Source of the DNA: an uncultured Treponema sp.
GTDB lineage: Bacteria > Spirochaetota > Spirochaetia > Treponematales > Treponemataceae
Assembly (NCBI GenBank): GCA_937885175.1
Contig: CAKZZO010000027.1
Location: 1-20,942 of the forward strand
Reading direction: 5' to 3'
DNA length: 20,942 bases
Every line of letters starts with the position of its first letter. Within the stretch, counting starts at the first letter, position 1. The notes below the pieces were generated by a model. The model saw only the letters and a program-made list of their open reading frames with translations. It did not search any database and was not told the origin of the DNA. Below, piece after piece: positions 7,433 to 15,096 of this stretch. The position numbers and the translations under genes were made by a program.

Positions 7433-8555
7433 TTCCGACTCCAATTGCGAAAATTCCTTTGATTCTGTTTTCTATCCCCTCTTCTTTTACAAAAAGCACA
7501 TCACTTGCACCAAGCTCAATGCCAACTTTTGTCCTTTCATGTACATTCAGCGGAAGTAAGATGCTTGCGCCAAATTCTGCGGCCGCCTTCAGGTCATCCT
7601 TCATAAGATGCCCCAGATAGTAATCCGCATGCAGACCGAATTTTGATGCACCAATATCAATATTTTCTAGTCCAATTCCAACCGCAGGTGTGTAGAATGA
7701 TGTAATGGAATGGGTTGTATCCGTGTCTTCAGACAGTGTTGGATAAGCGACAAAACCGGCACGAAGGAAGAGATTCTTGCTCAGTCCGCTAAAGGCAATT
7801 TTTGGAATCGCCCGACCTGAAATCATAAATTCCTGCTCGCCGCTCAGAGAGAGGAAGTGAACATCCACCAGTCCTTCCAGACCAAAGACAAAATTTTCCG
7901 TGGGGTAGAACAAATCAATTCCCACTGCAAGACCGTATTTGAGGCTGCCATACCTTTCGGGCTCCGTTACCATCTGATACATCACGTCTGCAATGCCCAG
8001 CTTTATTGCCCACAAAAGCGGAGAATATGACTGCTCCTGCTCGCTCACATATACTGACTTGCCGCTAGTGGTATTTATCGTCTGATAACTGCCACGGCTT
8101 TCAATCTGTTGCTTAGCCTTTGCGTTCAGTGCCGCAAGACGAGCCTGTTCCCGCTGCAGTTTTTCCTCAGCGGCCTGCTTCTTTTTTTCTTCGCCCAGCA
8201 AAGCCTTGTCGATGTAGGAATACAAATCAATTGCATCGTAATTCTCTACATTATTGTCGATAAGAGCCAGTGACGTTTCCTTTGCAAATTCCAAGTCATT
8301 ACGGATAATCAGTTGACGGGTCTTTTTGAGCGTATAATTTTCTACCAGTTCATAAGATGGGGAATCAACATTGGTCTTTAACACTGCAGAAACTGCTTCG
8401 CCTGAACGTGACGCAAATGCCTTGTCAATATCCGCATACACCTTTACAAGGGCACTCATGTCCTGAGCGAACACACGAGAAGAAAGAGACATGCATGTTA
8501 TCAGCAAAAAAACGGAAGCAAACCGCCTGATTTGATATTTTGCCACTTCTGCCAT
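7419..8555 (-). CDS. putative outer-membrane beta-barrel envelope protein
   Basis: About 378 aa. A signal peptide is visible (SVFLLITCMSLSSRVFAQD). Residues up to about 130 are helical, followed by a Lys/Glu/Ala-rich coiled coil (GEEKKKQAAEEKLQREQARL..). The C-terminal 220 residues are rich in alternating hydrophobic strands (YGLAVGIDLFYP, FVFGLEGLVDVHF, FLRAGFVAYPTL, AAAEFGASILLPLN), as in outer-membrane barrels. No named family is recognised. It overlaps the HD-GYP-like gene by 14 bp, so the two probably act together at the envelope. The start is uncertain: ATG 8555 is used here; GTG 8546, with AGGATGG 5 nt upstream, and TTG 8576 are alternatives. Confidence 0.65.
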   Translation of the reverse strand: MAEVAKYQIRRFASVFLLITCMSLSSRVFAQDMSALVKVYADIDKAFASRSGEAVSAVLKTNVDSPSYELVENYTLKKTRQLIIRNDLEFAKETSLALIDNNVENYDAIDLYSYIDKALLGEEKKKQAAEEKLQREQARLAALNAKAKQQIESRGSYQTINTTSGKSVYVSEQEQSYSPLLWAIKLGIADVMYQMVTEPERYGSLKYGLAVGIDLFYPTENFVFGLEGLVDVHFLSLSGEQEFMISGRAIPKIAFSGLSKNLFLRAGFVAYPTLSEDTDTTHSITSFYTPAVGIGLENIDIGASKFGLHADYYLGHLMKDDLKAAAEFGASILLPLNVHERTKVGIELGASDVLFVKEEGIENRIKGIFAIGVGNVQK

Positions 8556-8566
8556 CCTATCATTAT

Positions 8567-8595
8567 AGTTTACCAAACAAACGCCTTGCTGTCAA
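8567..8595 (-). promoter_or_regulatory. promoter of the envelope-glmS operon
   Basis: TTGACA (8595-8590) and TAAACT (8572-8567), 17-bp spacing, on the minus strand. The predicted start near 8560 leaves only about 5 nt before the ATG at 8555, or about 14 nt before the GTG at 8546. Confidence 0.65.
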
Positions 8596-8625
8596 ATAAG
8601 TTTTTATTATATTTTATAGAAGAAA

Positions 8626-8654
8626 TTGCAGAGAATTCATATTCATGCTAGAAT
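8626..8654 (+). promoter_or_regulatory. extended -10 promoter of the solute-binding-like gene
   Basis: TTGCAG (8626-8631), 17-bp spacer ending in TGC, and TAGAAT (8649-8654), an extended -10 form. Only 7 bases separate the -10 from the ATG at 8662, so the transcript would be leaderless or nearly so. No Shine-Dalgarno sequence is seen before that ATG. Confidence 0.6.
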
Positions 8655-8661
8655 CAAGCCT

Positions 8662-9882
8662 ATGAAAAAGTCTCAAAAATATATCGTTATGATTGGCATT
8701 GTCGCCGCACTCCTGGCAGTCTCTGGTTCTCTGTTTGCTGTAAAAAAATTCCGCAAGCCCTTAGTTGCCTTTTACCGCATCCCCGAACAAAACATACCCT
8801 TCATCAAATCCATGCTGGAAAATCAGGCGGTCTTTAAGGAATACGACAACAGCGTTTCTTTGTTTTCCCAGCTGCAGGAAGGAAGAAAGCCTGACATCCT
8901 CCTGACCACTTCAGGTCAGCCTCTCAAAACGGCAGAATCCCTTGCGCCAAAAAACACTTCCGTGCCGACCGCTCTGTTGGGAGACATCACTACGTCAATC
9001 CGTACCGCCACTTCTAAATCTCAGGGCGGAGATTTTAAATCCCTGCCTCTGCTTTCCAGCCATTTTGAAATTGACGTAAATGTACGAAAAATGCGCCGGA
9101 CGAACATAAAAAACATCAACACCTGGGATGACATAGCCCGCTTTATTCGGGAATCAAAAGAAAAAAACAACGATATGGGGCTTGTGTTTGCCGGAAAAGA
9201 CGGCTCCGTAATGCTTGACCTTGTGAGTGCCATGGCCGAAGCACTAAGCGGAAAGCCCGCCTACGATGCCGCCATAAAAATCATTCAGGACACCATCGCG
9301 GAATATGGGGAAAAAGAAAAAGCCCTGAACATGGATGACATTGCAGCCCGCCTTGGTCAAAGCCCGAATGCACCCCTCTATGATGCCCTGCAGTTTTTGC
9401 GCACATGGGTTCAGGAACGGCTCATCGCCGCGGACTCATTCAATATGGACAAGCAGACCGTTGGCGCATTCATGCAGAACAATTTGGCCAGCGTGGTGAT
9501 TATGAGCCTTGCCGACCACCGCAGCATAAACCATGATGCCATCGAGCCCTTTGTTTCCGTTTACTTTCCGTCAGAACTGAGTGCAGACCGCCGCCATTTT
9601 ATCGCGCCTGTCTTCTACGCAGTGCCTTTCTCCAAGAATGCCAAAGGTATGGCGCTAATAGCAAAACTCATTTCTCCCGAATCCCAGGAAAGCCTGAGCT
9701 ACGCCACAGGTCTTGCTCCTGTACTCGCCCGCTGCCGCACGCCAGACAAGCAGGCAGATGATGCCCGCTACTGGATTGCCGCCACCAACGAGCCCCTTCC
9801 CGGACTGAGCCGCGAAACAACCCTTTCCGATGAACAACTACAGTCGCTGGGCATTGCTCTTAGTGCATTAATCCGCAGATAA
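8662..9882 (+). CDS. membrane-anchored, extracellular solute-binding-like protein
   Basis: 406 aa from the ATG at 8662 (MKKSQKYIVMIG..); a longer frame from 8626 would add an unlikely N-terminus overlapping the promoter. Residues 8-27 are a hydrophobic signal or anchor segment; there is no lipobox Cys. The remainder resembles family 1 extracellular solute-binding proteins: an early KPLVAFYRIPEQN strand-helix, PDILLTTSG, a central TWDDIARFIRESK.., and a late FIAPVFYAVPFSKNAKGMALIAKLISPESQESL, the usual region before a C-terminal helix. No permease or ATPase gene adjoins it, so a transport role is not established; it may be an orphan binding or sensing protein. It is divergent from the envelope-glmS operon. 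Confidence 0.65.
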   Translation: MKKSQKYIVMIGIVAALLAVSGSLFAVKKFRKPLVAFYRIPEQNIPFIKSMLENQAVFKEYDNSVSLFSQLQEGRKPDILLTTSGQPLKTAESLAPKNTSVPTALLGDITTSIRTATSKSQGGDFKSLPLLSSHFEIDVNVRKMRRTNIKNINTWDDIARFIRESKEKNNDMGLVFAGKDGSVMLDLVSAMAEALSGKPAYDAAIKIIQDTIAEYGEKEKALNMDDIAARLGQSPNAPLYDALQFLRTWVQERLIAADSFNMDKQTVGAFMQNNLASVVIMSLADHRSINHDAIEPFVSVYFPSELSADRRHFIAPVFYAVPFSKNAKGMALIAKLISPESQESLSYATGLAPVLARCRTPDKQADDARYWIAATNEPLPGLSRETTLSDEQLQSLGIALSALIRR

Positions 9883-9884
9883 CA

Positions 9885-9903
9885 CTTAGGGCTCTGCCCT
9901 AAG
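9885..9903 (+). terminator. hairpin just after the solute-binding-like gene
   Basis: Perfect 7-bp stem CTTAGGG/CCCTAAG with loop CTCTG, starting 2 bp after the stop. No T run follows, so it may be an mRNA-end stabiliser rather than an intrinsic terminator. A weaker imperfect hairpin (CTCC..GGAG) follows around 9932-9950. Confidence 0.4.
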
Positions 9904-9989
9904 AACCCGTATTATCTAAAAAAAACAAACCCCTCCGCTCATGGAGAGGTTGTATGTATGCGCACAGAACATGCACTAAAAAGCCAAGA

Positions 9990-10065
9990 CGAAACATTCA
10001 GTTTGCCATAAGGTGAACAGAATGTTTCGCCGAGATAAAAAATTACATGGATGTAATTTTTTATC
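9990..10065 (-). terminator. double hairpin at the kdgK end
   Basis: Outer hairpin: CGAAACATTC (9990-9999) pairs with GAATGTTTCG (10020-10029). Inner terminator: a perfect 14-bp stem, 10034-10047 with 10052-10065, apex TGGA (TCCA on the kdgK strand), with A6/T6 tracts inside. The kdgK stop codon lies within the stem. Confidence 0.75.
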
Positions 10066-11086
10066 TTTGGATACGTCCAGAACCGTCGCCACCGGCCAGC
10101 TTGTTCACTTCGTCTTCGCTGACCATATTGTAGTCACCGATGATTGAGTGCTTGAGACAAGATGCAGCAACTGCCCAGTTGATTGAATCCTGAGTGTTCA
10201 TGCCCTTGAGCTGTGAGTGAATCAGGCCGCCGCCGAATGAGTCACCGCCACCAACGCGGTCAACAATCCACATCTCGTATTTCTTTGAGAATGCGTAGTC
10301 CTTGTCGTCCACATAGAGCAGAGCCTGCCAGTCGTTGCGGTTAGCGTTGATTGAAGAACGCAGAGTAATTGCAACTTTCTTGAAGCCGAATTTTTCCTTG
10401 AGCTGGCGAGCAACTGAGAGGTAGCCTTCGTTGTTCAATTCGCCCTTTGTTGTGTCAGTACCTTCAGACTTGATGCCGAATACGTCGTTTGCATCGTCCT
10501 CGTTAGAGATACAGACATCAACGTACTTGCAGATTTCGGTCATAGCCTTGCGAGCCTCGTCCTTTGTCCACAACTTGCCGCGGTAGTTCAGATCACAAGA
10601 AGTGGTGATGCCCATGTCGCGAGCAGTCTTACATGCTTCGATACAAGCAGTTACCATGTTGGGGCCCAGAGCCGGAGTAATACCAGTGATGTGGAACCAT
10701 GAAGCACCCTTGAGGATTTCCTTCCAGTTGAATTCTTCAGGCTTTGCCAGCTGGATTGAAGAACCTGCACGGTCGTATATACATTTTGAACCACGCTGTG
10801 AAGCACCTTTTTCGTTGTAGTAGATACCTACGCGCGGACCACCACGAACGATGCATTCTGTGTGAACACCATACTTGCGCAATGAGTTCACTGCAGCCTG
10901 TCCGATTTCATGTGTCGGCAACTTGGTCACGAAATAAGATTCATGTCCATAGTTTGCGAGAGAAACAGAAACGTTTGCTTCACCGCCACCGAATGTTGTT
11001 GTCATTGAATCAACCTGCACAAAGCGATAGTAATCAGCCGGCTGAATGCGCAACATGATTTCACCAAAAGTAACTACTTTTGCCAT
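10061..11086 (-). CDS. kdgK: 2-keto-3-deoxygluconate kinase, PfkB family
   Basis: 341 aa, full length. It phosphorylates 2-keto-3-deoxygluconate, the common intermediate of galacturonate and glucuronate breakdown, giving KDPG for aldol cleavage in the cytoplasm. PfkB signature 1 is FGGGEANVSVSLANYG (32-47); signature 2 is DRVGGGDSFGGG with catalytic Asp282. The C-terminus AGGDGSGRIQR is, from memory, typical of bacterial KDG kinases. The ATG at 11086 has AAGGAG 8 nt upstream. It stands alone, without the KDPG aldolase gene beside it, but shares the neighbourhood with pectinesterase and polygalacturonase genes, which supports the substrate call. Its upstream region carries two palindromes over or next to the promoter. 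Tagatose or ribokinase-type specificity is less likely. Confidence 0.9.
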   Translation of the reverse strand: MAKVVTFGEIMLRIQPADYYRFVQVDSMTTTFGGGEANVSVSLANYGHESYFVTKLPTHEIGQAAVNSLRKYGVHTECIVRGGPRVGIYYNEKGASQRGSKCIYDRAGSSIQLAKPEEFNWKEILKGASWFHITGITPALGPNMVTACIEACKTARDMGITTSCDLNYRGKLWTKDEARKAMTEICKYVDVCISNEDDANDVFGIKSEGTDTTKGELNNEGYLSVARQLKEKFGFKKVAITLRSSINANRNDWQALLYVDDKDYAFSKKYEMWIVDRVGGGDSFGGGLIHSQLKGMNTQDSINWAVAASCLKHSIIGDYNMVSEDEVNKLAGGDGSGRIQR

Positions 11087-11119
11087 AGTTTAAACTCCTT
11101 ATTCCGACGAGAACGCCGG

Positions 11120-11131
11120 TTTGTATACAAA
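11120..11131. promoter_or_regulatory. palindrome TTTGTATACAAA, probable operator of kdgK
   Basis: Perfect 12-bp palindrome just downstream of the predicted kdgK transcription start. Its TTGTATACAA core resembles sites of FadR-type GntR regulators, the family that includes hexuronate regulators (UxuR/ExuR bind TTGGTATACCAA). No regulator gene is in the window. Confidence 0.5.
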
Positions 11132-11135
11132 TGAG

Positions 11136-11171
11136 ATGTACTATTATAGTACATGTTTTGCCATAAGTCTA
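11136..11171 (-). promoter_or_regulatory. kdgK promoter embedded in a palindrome
   Basis: On the minus strand TAGACT (11171-11166), 17 bp, then TATAAT (11148-11143). The -10 is the centre of an inverted repeat with 8-bp arms ATGTACTA/TAGTACAT (11136-11154), so a protein bound there would occlude the polymerase. Confidence 0.6.
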
Positions 11172-11228
11172 TAGAAAAGTTGTGCGCAAAACAAAGTATG
11201 AAGGGACAGAAAAAAAAGAGAAATTTTC

Positions 11229-11258
11229 TTGACAATATGATAGTGTATATGCTATCAT
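11229..11258 (+). promoter_or_regulatory. promoter/operator of the PIN toxin-antitoxin pair
   Basis: TTGACA (11229-11234), 18 bp, TATCAT (11253-11258), with a TG extension. A 22-bp inverted repeat, arms ATGATAG (11237-11243) and CTATCAT (11252-11258), covers the spacer and the -10. This suits autorepression by the RHH antitoxin. Only 7 nt separate the -10 from the toxin ATG. Confidence 0.7.
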
Positions 11259-11265
11259 TTTAAGT

Positions 11266-11712
11266 ATGAGAGTGGTGCTAGATACGTGCGTTATCTTTCA
11301 AGCGTTGTATTCACGCAGCGGGGCTTCCCATGCAATCTTGCAATTGGTGCGACAAGGAACATTGCAAATGGTGGTATCTACGCCCGTGTTTGCTGAATAC
11401 TGCGATGTGTGCTTGCGCAAAAAATCACTGCAACTATTCGGTTTAACGGAAGCAGACGTGTGGGCGGTACTTGATTTTATTGCGTACATCAGCACAAAGA
11501 TTGACATTGCGTATCTGCTCCGTCCCAATTTGCAGGACGAAGGCGACAATCTTATGCTGGAACTGGCGTTTGCATCAAACGCACGGTACATCATCACCAA
11601 AAACGTGCACGATTTTACCTGCAACAACGACTTGCGTTTTGATGAAGTTACCGTCATTACGCCAGCAGATTTTATGGCAACCGTTGTCCGCGCAGGCGGG
11701 CTCGTATCATAG
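11266..11712 (+). CDS. PIN-domain ribonuclease toxin (PIN_3 type)
   Basis: 148 aa, full length. It fits the putative-toxin PIN family (PIN_3/TIGR00305 type): MRVVLDTCVIFQAL with Asp6, Glu44 in TPVFAEYCDV, the acidic pair Asp91/Asp94 in LQDEGDNLMLELA, and ITKNVHDF (109-116) with the family Asn/Asp. These residues would hold Mg ions for RNA cleavage. Family knowledge: such toxins cut tRNA or rRNA and are neutralised by the partner antitoxin. The partner gene follows 10 bp after the stop, with its ribosome site overlapping the stop codon. Toxin-first order differs from classical vapBC. The promoter carries an inverted repeat that suits autoregulation. Confidence 0.9.
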   Translation: MRVVLDTCVIFQALYSRSGASHAILQLVRQGTLQMVVSTPVFAEYCDVCLRKKSLQLFGLTEADVWAVLDFIAYISTKIDIAYLLRPNLQDEGDNLMLELAFASNARYIITKNVHDFTCNNDLRFDEVTVITPADFMATVVRAGGLVS

Positions 11713-11722
11713 GAGGTGCAAT

Positions 11723-12211
11723 ATGGCAAAGAATTCACAGGCTAGTTTTCGTAGCTTTAGTCATGCTGCGGTAACGACAGCAGGGGCATCTTTAGACGCA
11801 AACGCAACGGTTTCGCCAGTTGCAGAAGAAAAAACGAGCGTGCTCACCATCAGAGTGCCGCACCAACTCAAAGAACGCATAGAATTTGCGGCGGAACAGC
11901 AGGGCGTTTCCATAAACCAGTTTGCGCTTTATGCGTTTACCAAGCAACTTTCCGAATTAGAAGATTCTGCCTACTATCAGCAGTTTATCCGCAACAAAAC
12001 ACGGCAAGATTTGCTTGCAGGCTTTGACGCAACCATGAACAAAGTGCAGTACCGCATTCCCGCCGAAGACTGGGACAAACTGCCGCGCGTTGCAGAGCCA
12101 GACACTTTCGCCGAATTCAGGGCAAATGCACAAAAGACGTTGCGTGTGGCAGAACCGAACAAAATTTCCGAATTCGGTAAAGACACACGCAACAGCAAAC
12201 GCAAAAAATAG
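11723..12211 (+). CDS. RHH (HicB/Arc-like) antitoxin of the PIN toxin
   Basis: 162 aa from the ATG at 11723, which has a strong AGGAGG 6-7 nt upstream formed across the toxin stop codon. Upstream in-frame codons lie inside the toxin gene and are not used. Residues 1-36 are a Ser/Ala-rich, probably flexible leader. Residues 38-78 are a ribbon-helix-helix DNA-binding unit (TSVLTIRVPHQLKERIEFAAE..GVSINQFALYAFTKQL). The C-terminal part carries two copies of RVAEP-5-EF (122-132 and 142-152), which may thread over the toxin active site. It would bind the toxin and the 11237-11258 operator. A terminator follows directly. Confidence 0.85.
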   Translation: MAKNSQASFRSFSHAAVTTAGASLDANATVSPVAEEKTSVLTIRVPHQLKERIEFAAEQQGVSINQFALYAFTKQLSELEDSAYYQQFIRNKTRQDLLAGFDATMNKVQYRIPAEDWDKLPRVAEPDTFAEFRANAQKTLRVAEPNKISEFGKDTRNSKRKK

Positions 12212-12216
12212 CAAAC

Positions 12217-12258
12217 GGGCGGAGACAAAGCGGTTTCCGCCTGTGTTGTCATTTTTTA
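12217..12258 (+). terminator. terminator of the toxin-antitoxin operon
   Basis: Stem from GACAA (12224-12228) with TTGTC (12246-12250) and an inner GCGG/CCGC, followed at once by ATTTTTT. An alternative pairing GGGCGGA/TCCGCCT also exists. It begins 6 bp after the antitoxin stop. Confidence 0.75.
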
Positions 12259-12266
12259 ATCTGCAC

Positions 12267-12597
12267 TCATTTTAGCGTGTTCCGTATCTCGTATGAAATA
12301 ACTGATTTCAGTCGCTTGAACAATGTGTCGGAAATGCCATTGATGTATTCATCTTTATTAAACATTTTTATATTTTTTGGTGATGCATTTTCATCAAAAA
12401 GACATACAGGCGAAATTTGAAGAACATCGCATATTTGCTCAATGACTTCAAAAGAGGGCATCATTTTCCCCTGCTCCACACTGTTGATATAGATGGGGCG
12501 TTCAAAATGAACCTCTACATATTTTTCGCCATTGCGATCCAACAATTCCGTATGCACGATTTGTTTCATCAGCAAGTGTAATATATCCGTAAATCAT
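12267..12597 (-). pseudogene. frameshifted, chimeric remnant ending in an XRE helix-turn-helix
   Basis: An open frame of 102 codons runs from TTG 12575 to 12267, but neither it nor the ATG at 12569 has a ribosome site. Its second half (IYINSVEQGKMMPSFEVIEQICDVLQISP) is the recognition helix and tail of a Cro/C1 HTH; the first helices are poor or absent. Upstream, ATG 12597 has AGGGG in front and reads MIYGYITLADE before leaving the main frame. Joining the frames by restoring about 2 nt near 12580 gives a smooth MIYGYITLAD..QIVHTELLDRNGEKYVEVHFERP. That looks like the N-terminus of another small-protein family fused to a regulator tail. Alternatively the 102-codon frame is a divergent intact regulator. 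Confidence 0.5.
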
Positions 12598-12617
12598 CTT
12601 TCCCCTAGGATTCAGCA

Positions 12618-12706
12618 CCGCCACGGAGGGCGGAAACGACTGATTCAGATTTCAGTAAACTGAAATCTGTGATAGCCAAAAATACACGGATGCATTTTTG
12701 GCTATC
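12618..12706 (-). terminator. three-hairpin cluster at the polygalacturonase end
   Basis: First hairpin CCGCC-ACGGAG-GGCGG (12618-12633). Second, a perfect 10-bp stem CAGATTTCAG/CTGAAATCTG with loop TAAA (12646-12669). Third, a 13-bp stem (12671-12683 with 12694-12706) whose apex contains CACGGATG. The third starts 2 bp after the polygalacturonase stop and probably terminates that operon. Confidence 0.75.
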
Positions 12707-12708
12707 GC

Positions 12709-14061
12709 CTATTCATATATAAACGTTTCCTTCGGGCCCGTAATCTTTACGTTCTCAAACTTTGCGTCCGGCGTGTTGCGCACACGGAAGGACTTAACGC
12801 TCACTTCTGGCAGGCCAAAGAACATATCGCTGTCCATGGGGCTTTCGGTACTGGTCTCGTCAGTGCTGATGTCGCAGTCCTTAATCGTAAGTCCTGTAAT
12901 GGGACTTTCCGGCAGGCCGACAATAAAGCCCGCGCTTGCCTTGCAGCCCGTTGCCTTTATGTTTGAGATATGCACGTCGTGAATCCTGGGCGTTTCTGAC
13001 GTAATCGGCTGCTTGTCCAAAGAAAAAAGCGGACTTGCGGGGTCTTTTTCACCGCACTTATAGTACATGTTGATGGCAATGGGGCAGAGCGTATCGGACA
13101 TGTCCAGATTTTTAAGCTGAATGTCATAGATGTCTCCGCCACGACCGCGACGGCTCTTGATGCGGATGCCACGGTCAGTGCCACTCAAATCACAGTTTTC
13201 GGCAACGATGTGGCTGATGGGAGCCGCCGTCTCGCTTCCGATGACGATGCCGCCATGCGACCACTGAACCTTGCAGTCGCGGATTTCCACATTGCGGGTG
13301 GGCTTGTTTACGCGAATGCCGTCCGGACCGGAGCCGCTCTTGATACAGATGCCGTCATCACCAACTTTTACGTTACAGCCGATGATTCTTACATCCTCGC
13401 AGGAGTCAATGTCGATGCCGTCCGTATTGGGGGCATCCTTGGGATTTTCCACGTACAAATCTTTGAGCGTAAGCCCCTTTGTGTAGAGCGGATGAATAGT
13501 CCAGAAGGGAGAATCTTTTACCGTAATGCCTTCCAGAGTCACGTTCTCGCAGTTAATGAATTCAATAAAACTGGGGCGCAGGAACTGCACTTCACGTCCA
13601 CCGCCACCGCCCGGCTGATTCTTGTAGTCAGGATTCAGTTTTGCCAGTGCCAGTTCATACGGCTCTTTTGGCTCAAACTGCTTGCCGCGCTTTGCATTGC
13701 GCATTTGCCACCAGGGCTTTCCGTTTCCGTTTACCCTACCCTTGCCCGTGATTTTTACGTTCTTCTGTCTGTCCGCATAAATCAGCGGGTGCATGGCATA
13801 ACATTCCACGCCCTCCCAGCGGGTATAGACTGGCGTATAGCGTTCCGGTTCCGGGATAAAGGACAGTTCCGCACCTTCTTCCAGCAGCAGCGTTGTGTCA
13901 CTAAAAAGGGTAATGGCTCCTGTACACCAGACTCCCTTGCCTACTGTAAGCGTACCGCCACCATTTGCCTGCAAGTCGGCAAAAGCCTTGGCGAAGGCAT
14001 TGGTGTTGTCAAACATACCGTCGTTCTTTCCGCCAAAGTCTTCAATTTTTGCGCTTTTCAT
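12709..14061 (-). CDS. polygalacturonase, glycoside hydrolase family 28
   Basis: 450 aa. It hydrolyses alpha-1,4 bonds of polygalacturonate or oligogalacturonides. All family motifs are seen on the right-handed beta-helix: NTDGID (212-217), the Asp pair VGDDGI (Asp235/236), SHGG (His269) and RIK (300-302). The N-terminus AKIEDFGGKNDGMFDNTNAFAKAFADL is the usual start of the fold. There is no signal peptide, so the enzyme should be cytoplasmic and act on imported oligomers, probably as an exo-enzyme. A five-Gly stretch (151-155) is an oddity. The ATG at 14061 has AAGGAGA about 9 nt upstream. It follows the pectinesterase by 15 bp as the second gene of that operon. Rhamnogalacturonan or xylogalacturonan specificity cannot be excluded. 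Confidence 0.93.
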   Translation of the reverse strand: MKSAKIEDFGGKNDGMFDNTNAFAKAFADLQANGGGTLTVGKGVWCTGAITLFSDTTLLLEEGAELSFIPEPERYTPVYTRWEGVECYAMHPLIYADRQKNVKITGKGRVNGNGKPWWQMRNAKRGKQFEPKEPYELALAKLNPDYKNQPGGGGGREVQFLRPSFIEFINCENVTLEGITVKDSPFWTIHPLYTKGLTLKDLYVENPKDAPNTDGIDIDSCEDVRIIGCNVKVGDDGICIKSGSGPDGIRVNKPTRNVEIRDCKVQWSHGGIVIGSETAAPISHIVAENCDLSGTDRGIRIKSRRGRGGDIYDIQLKNLDMSDTLCPIAINMYYKCGEKDPASPLFSLDKQPITSETPRIHDVHISNIKATGCKASAGFIVGLPESPITGLTIKDCDISTDETSTESPMDSDMFFGLPEVSVKSFRVRNTPDAKFENVKITGPKETFIYE

Positions 14062-14076
14062 TTTCAGTCTTCTCCT

Positions 14077-15090
14077 TTATTTTTCATATTGTGCGGCATA
14101 TGCACCAAGAATCAATGAAGAACTGGCGTAGCGCGCAAAATACTCCTTGTTATTCATTACATACCCGTAAGGCGAACGCTTTGAAGTATCCGCCGCAATA
14201 GTATGTCCGTTTTCACCCAGCGTCTTTGTGCCGTATTCACGCCAGCCTGTTGCCGCGCTTCCCTTGGGATAGACCGCTCGCTTTCCGCCTTCGTCCGTCC
14301 ACAAGGCCGGATCATAGTCAGGGCTGATAGTACAGTTGATAAGCGCAATGCTGTCCCAGCGGTCAAGGCTGTCGGGCTTACCAGTGCCAGCAGAGCGACC
14401 AATGTAGATGCGGCTGTTTCCCTCACGCTTGTCAGCAGTAAATTCGCAGTCAGTAAAGACAAAGCCTGGCTTACCGTTTAAGGCACGACTTTGCAGTACA
14501 TATGCGTCACGCTCGCCGCCACGATTGTCCTCACGCGTGTGAACATGGCAGTTTTCCCACAGGCTTAAATCGCAGTATCCCCAGATAAAATCAACATCGC
14601 CTGTTACATAGCAGTTCTTAAAGCGGGAAACGCCTTTTACGTGCACCGTGTCCTGACGGCTGATAAAACGCATGTTTTCCGCAAGCAGGAAGCCGTTGTA
14701 ATTGTGCCAGCAAAAGGCCTCTGCCTGATTTCCAAGGGAGACATCATCTTTAGTCTTTACGTGAGTATTTTCAATCGTAAAGCCCCGCAGGGTAACCTTT
14801 GTAGCCTCAAGTCCAATCACAAAGACCGCGCGGTTTTCCGTGTCCTTGTGAAAGGCTTCGCAATTTTCCGCACTGATAACGCAATCCTCGGGCTTTGTGC
14901 CGGGTATGCTCTCCATAATCAACGGATTTTCCAGATTGTAAGACAAAATCTCGTGGTACTGACCGGGTGCAAGCGTCAGATGAACGGGAGCGTCCGCCGC
15001 CAATGTTCCTGTACGCACCATGTCATGTATTTTTCTAAAGGCCGCCGCAATAGCCAAGGGCGACTTTGCATTTACACTCAACTCTAGCAT
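14077..15090 (-). CDS. pectinesterase, carbohydrate esterase family 8
   Basis: 337 aa from the ATG at 15090 (MLELSVNAKSPLAIAAAFRKI..). A longer frame to 15186 would read through the promoter and is rejected. It removes methyl esters from pectin, giving polygalacturonate and methanol. Motifs: GNQAEAF (about 120-126), SRQDTVHVKG with Asp147, GDVDFIWG (164-171) with Asp167, both catalytic Asp residues, and IYIGRSAG with Arg232 followed by RWD (Trp245). No signal peptide is present, so it should act in the cytoplasm on methylated oligogalacturonides. It is the first gene of a two-gene operon with the polygalacturonase. The start codon lies 6 bases from a consensus -10, with no Shine-Dalgarno sequence. 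Confidence 0.93.
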   Translation of the reverse strand: MLELSVNAKSPLAIAAAFRKIHDMVRTGTLAADAPVHLTLAPGQYHEILSYNLENPLIMESIPGTKPEDCVISAENCEAFHKDTENRAVFVIGLEATKVTLRGFTIENTHVKTKDDVSLGNQAEAFCWHNYNGFLLAENMRFISRQDTVHVKGVSRFKNCYVTGDVDFIWGYCDLSLWENCHVHTREDNRGGERDAYVLQSRALNGKPGFVFTDCEFTADKREGNSRIYIGRSAGTGKPDSLDRWDSIALINCTISPDYDPALWTDEGGKRAVYPKGSAATGWREYGTKTLGENGHTIAADTSKRSPYGYVMNNKEYFARYASSSLILGAYAAQYEK

Positions 15091-15096
15091 TGTACT

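Noticed and set aside
13210..14118. 302-codon plus-strand frame
   Set aside because: Shadow of the polygalacturonase gene, whose catalytic motifs are all in frame on the minus strand.
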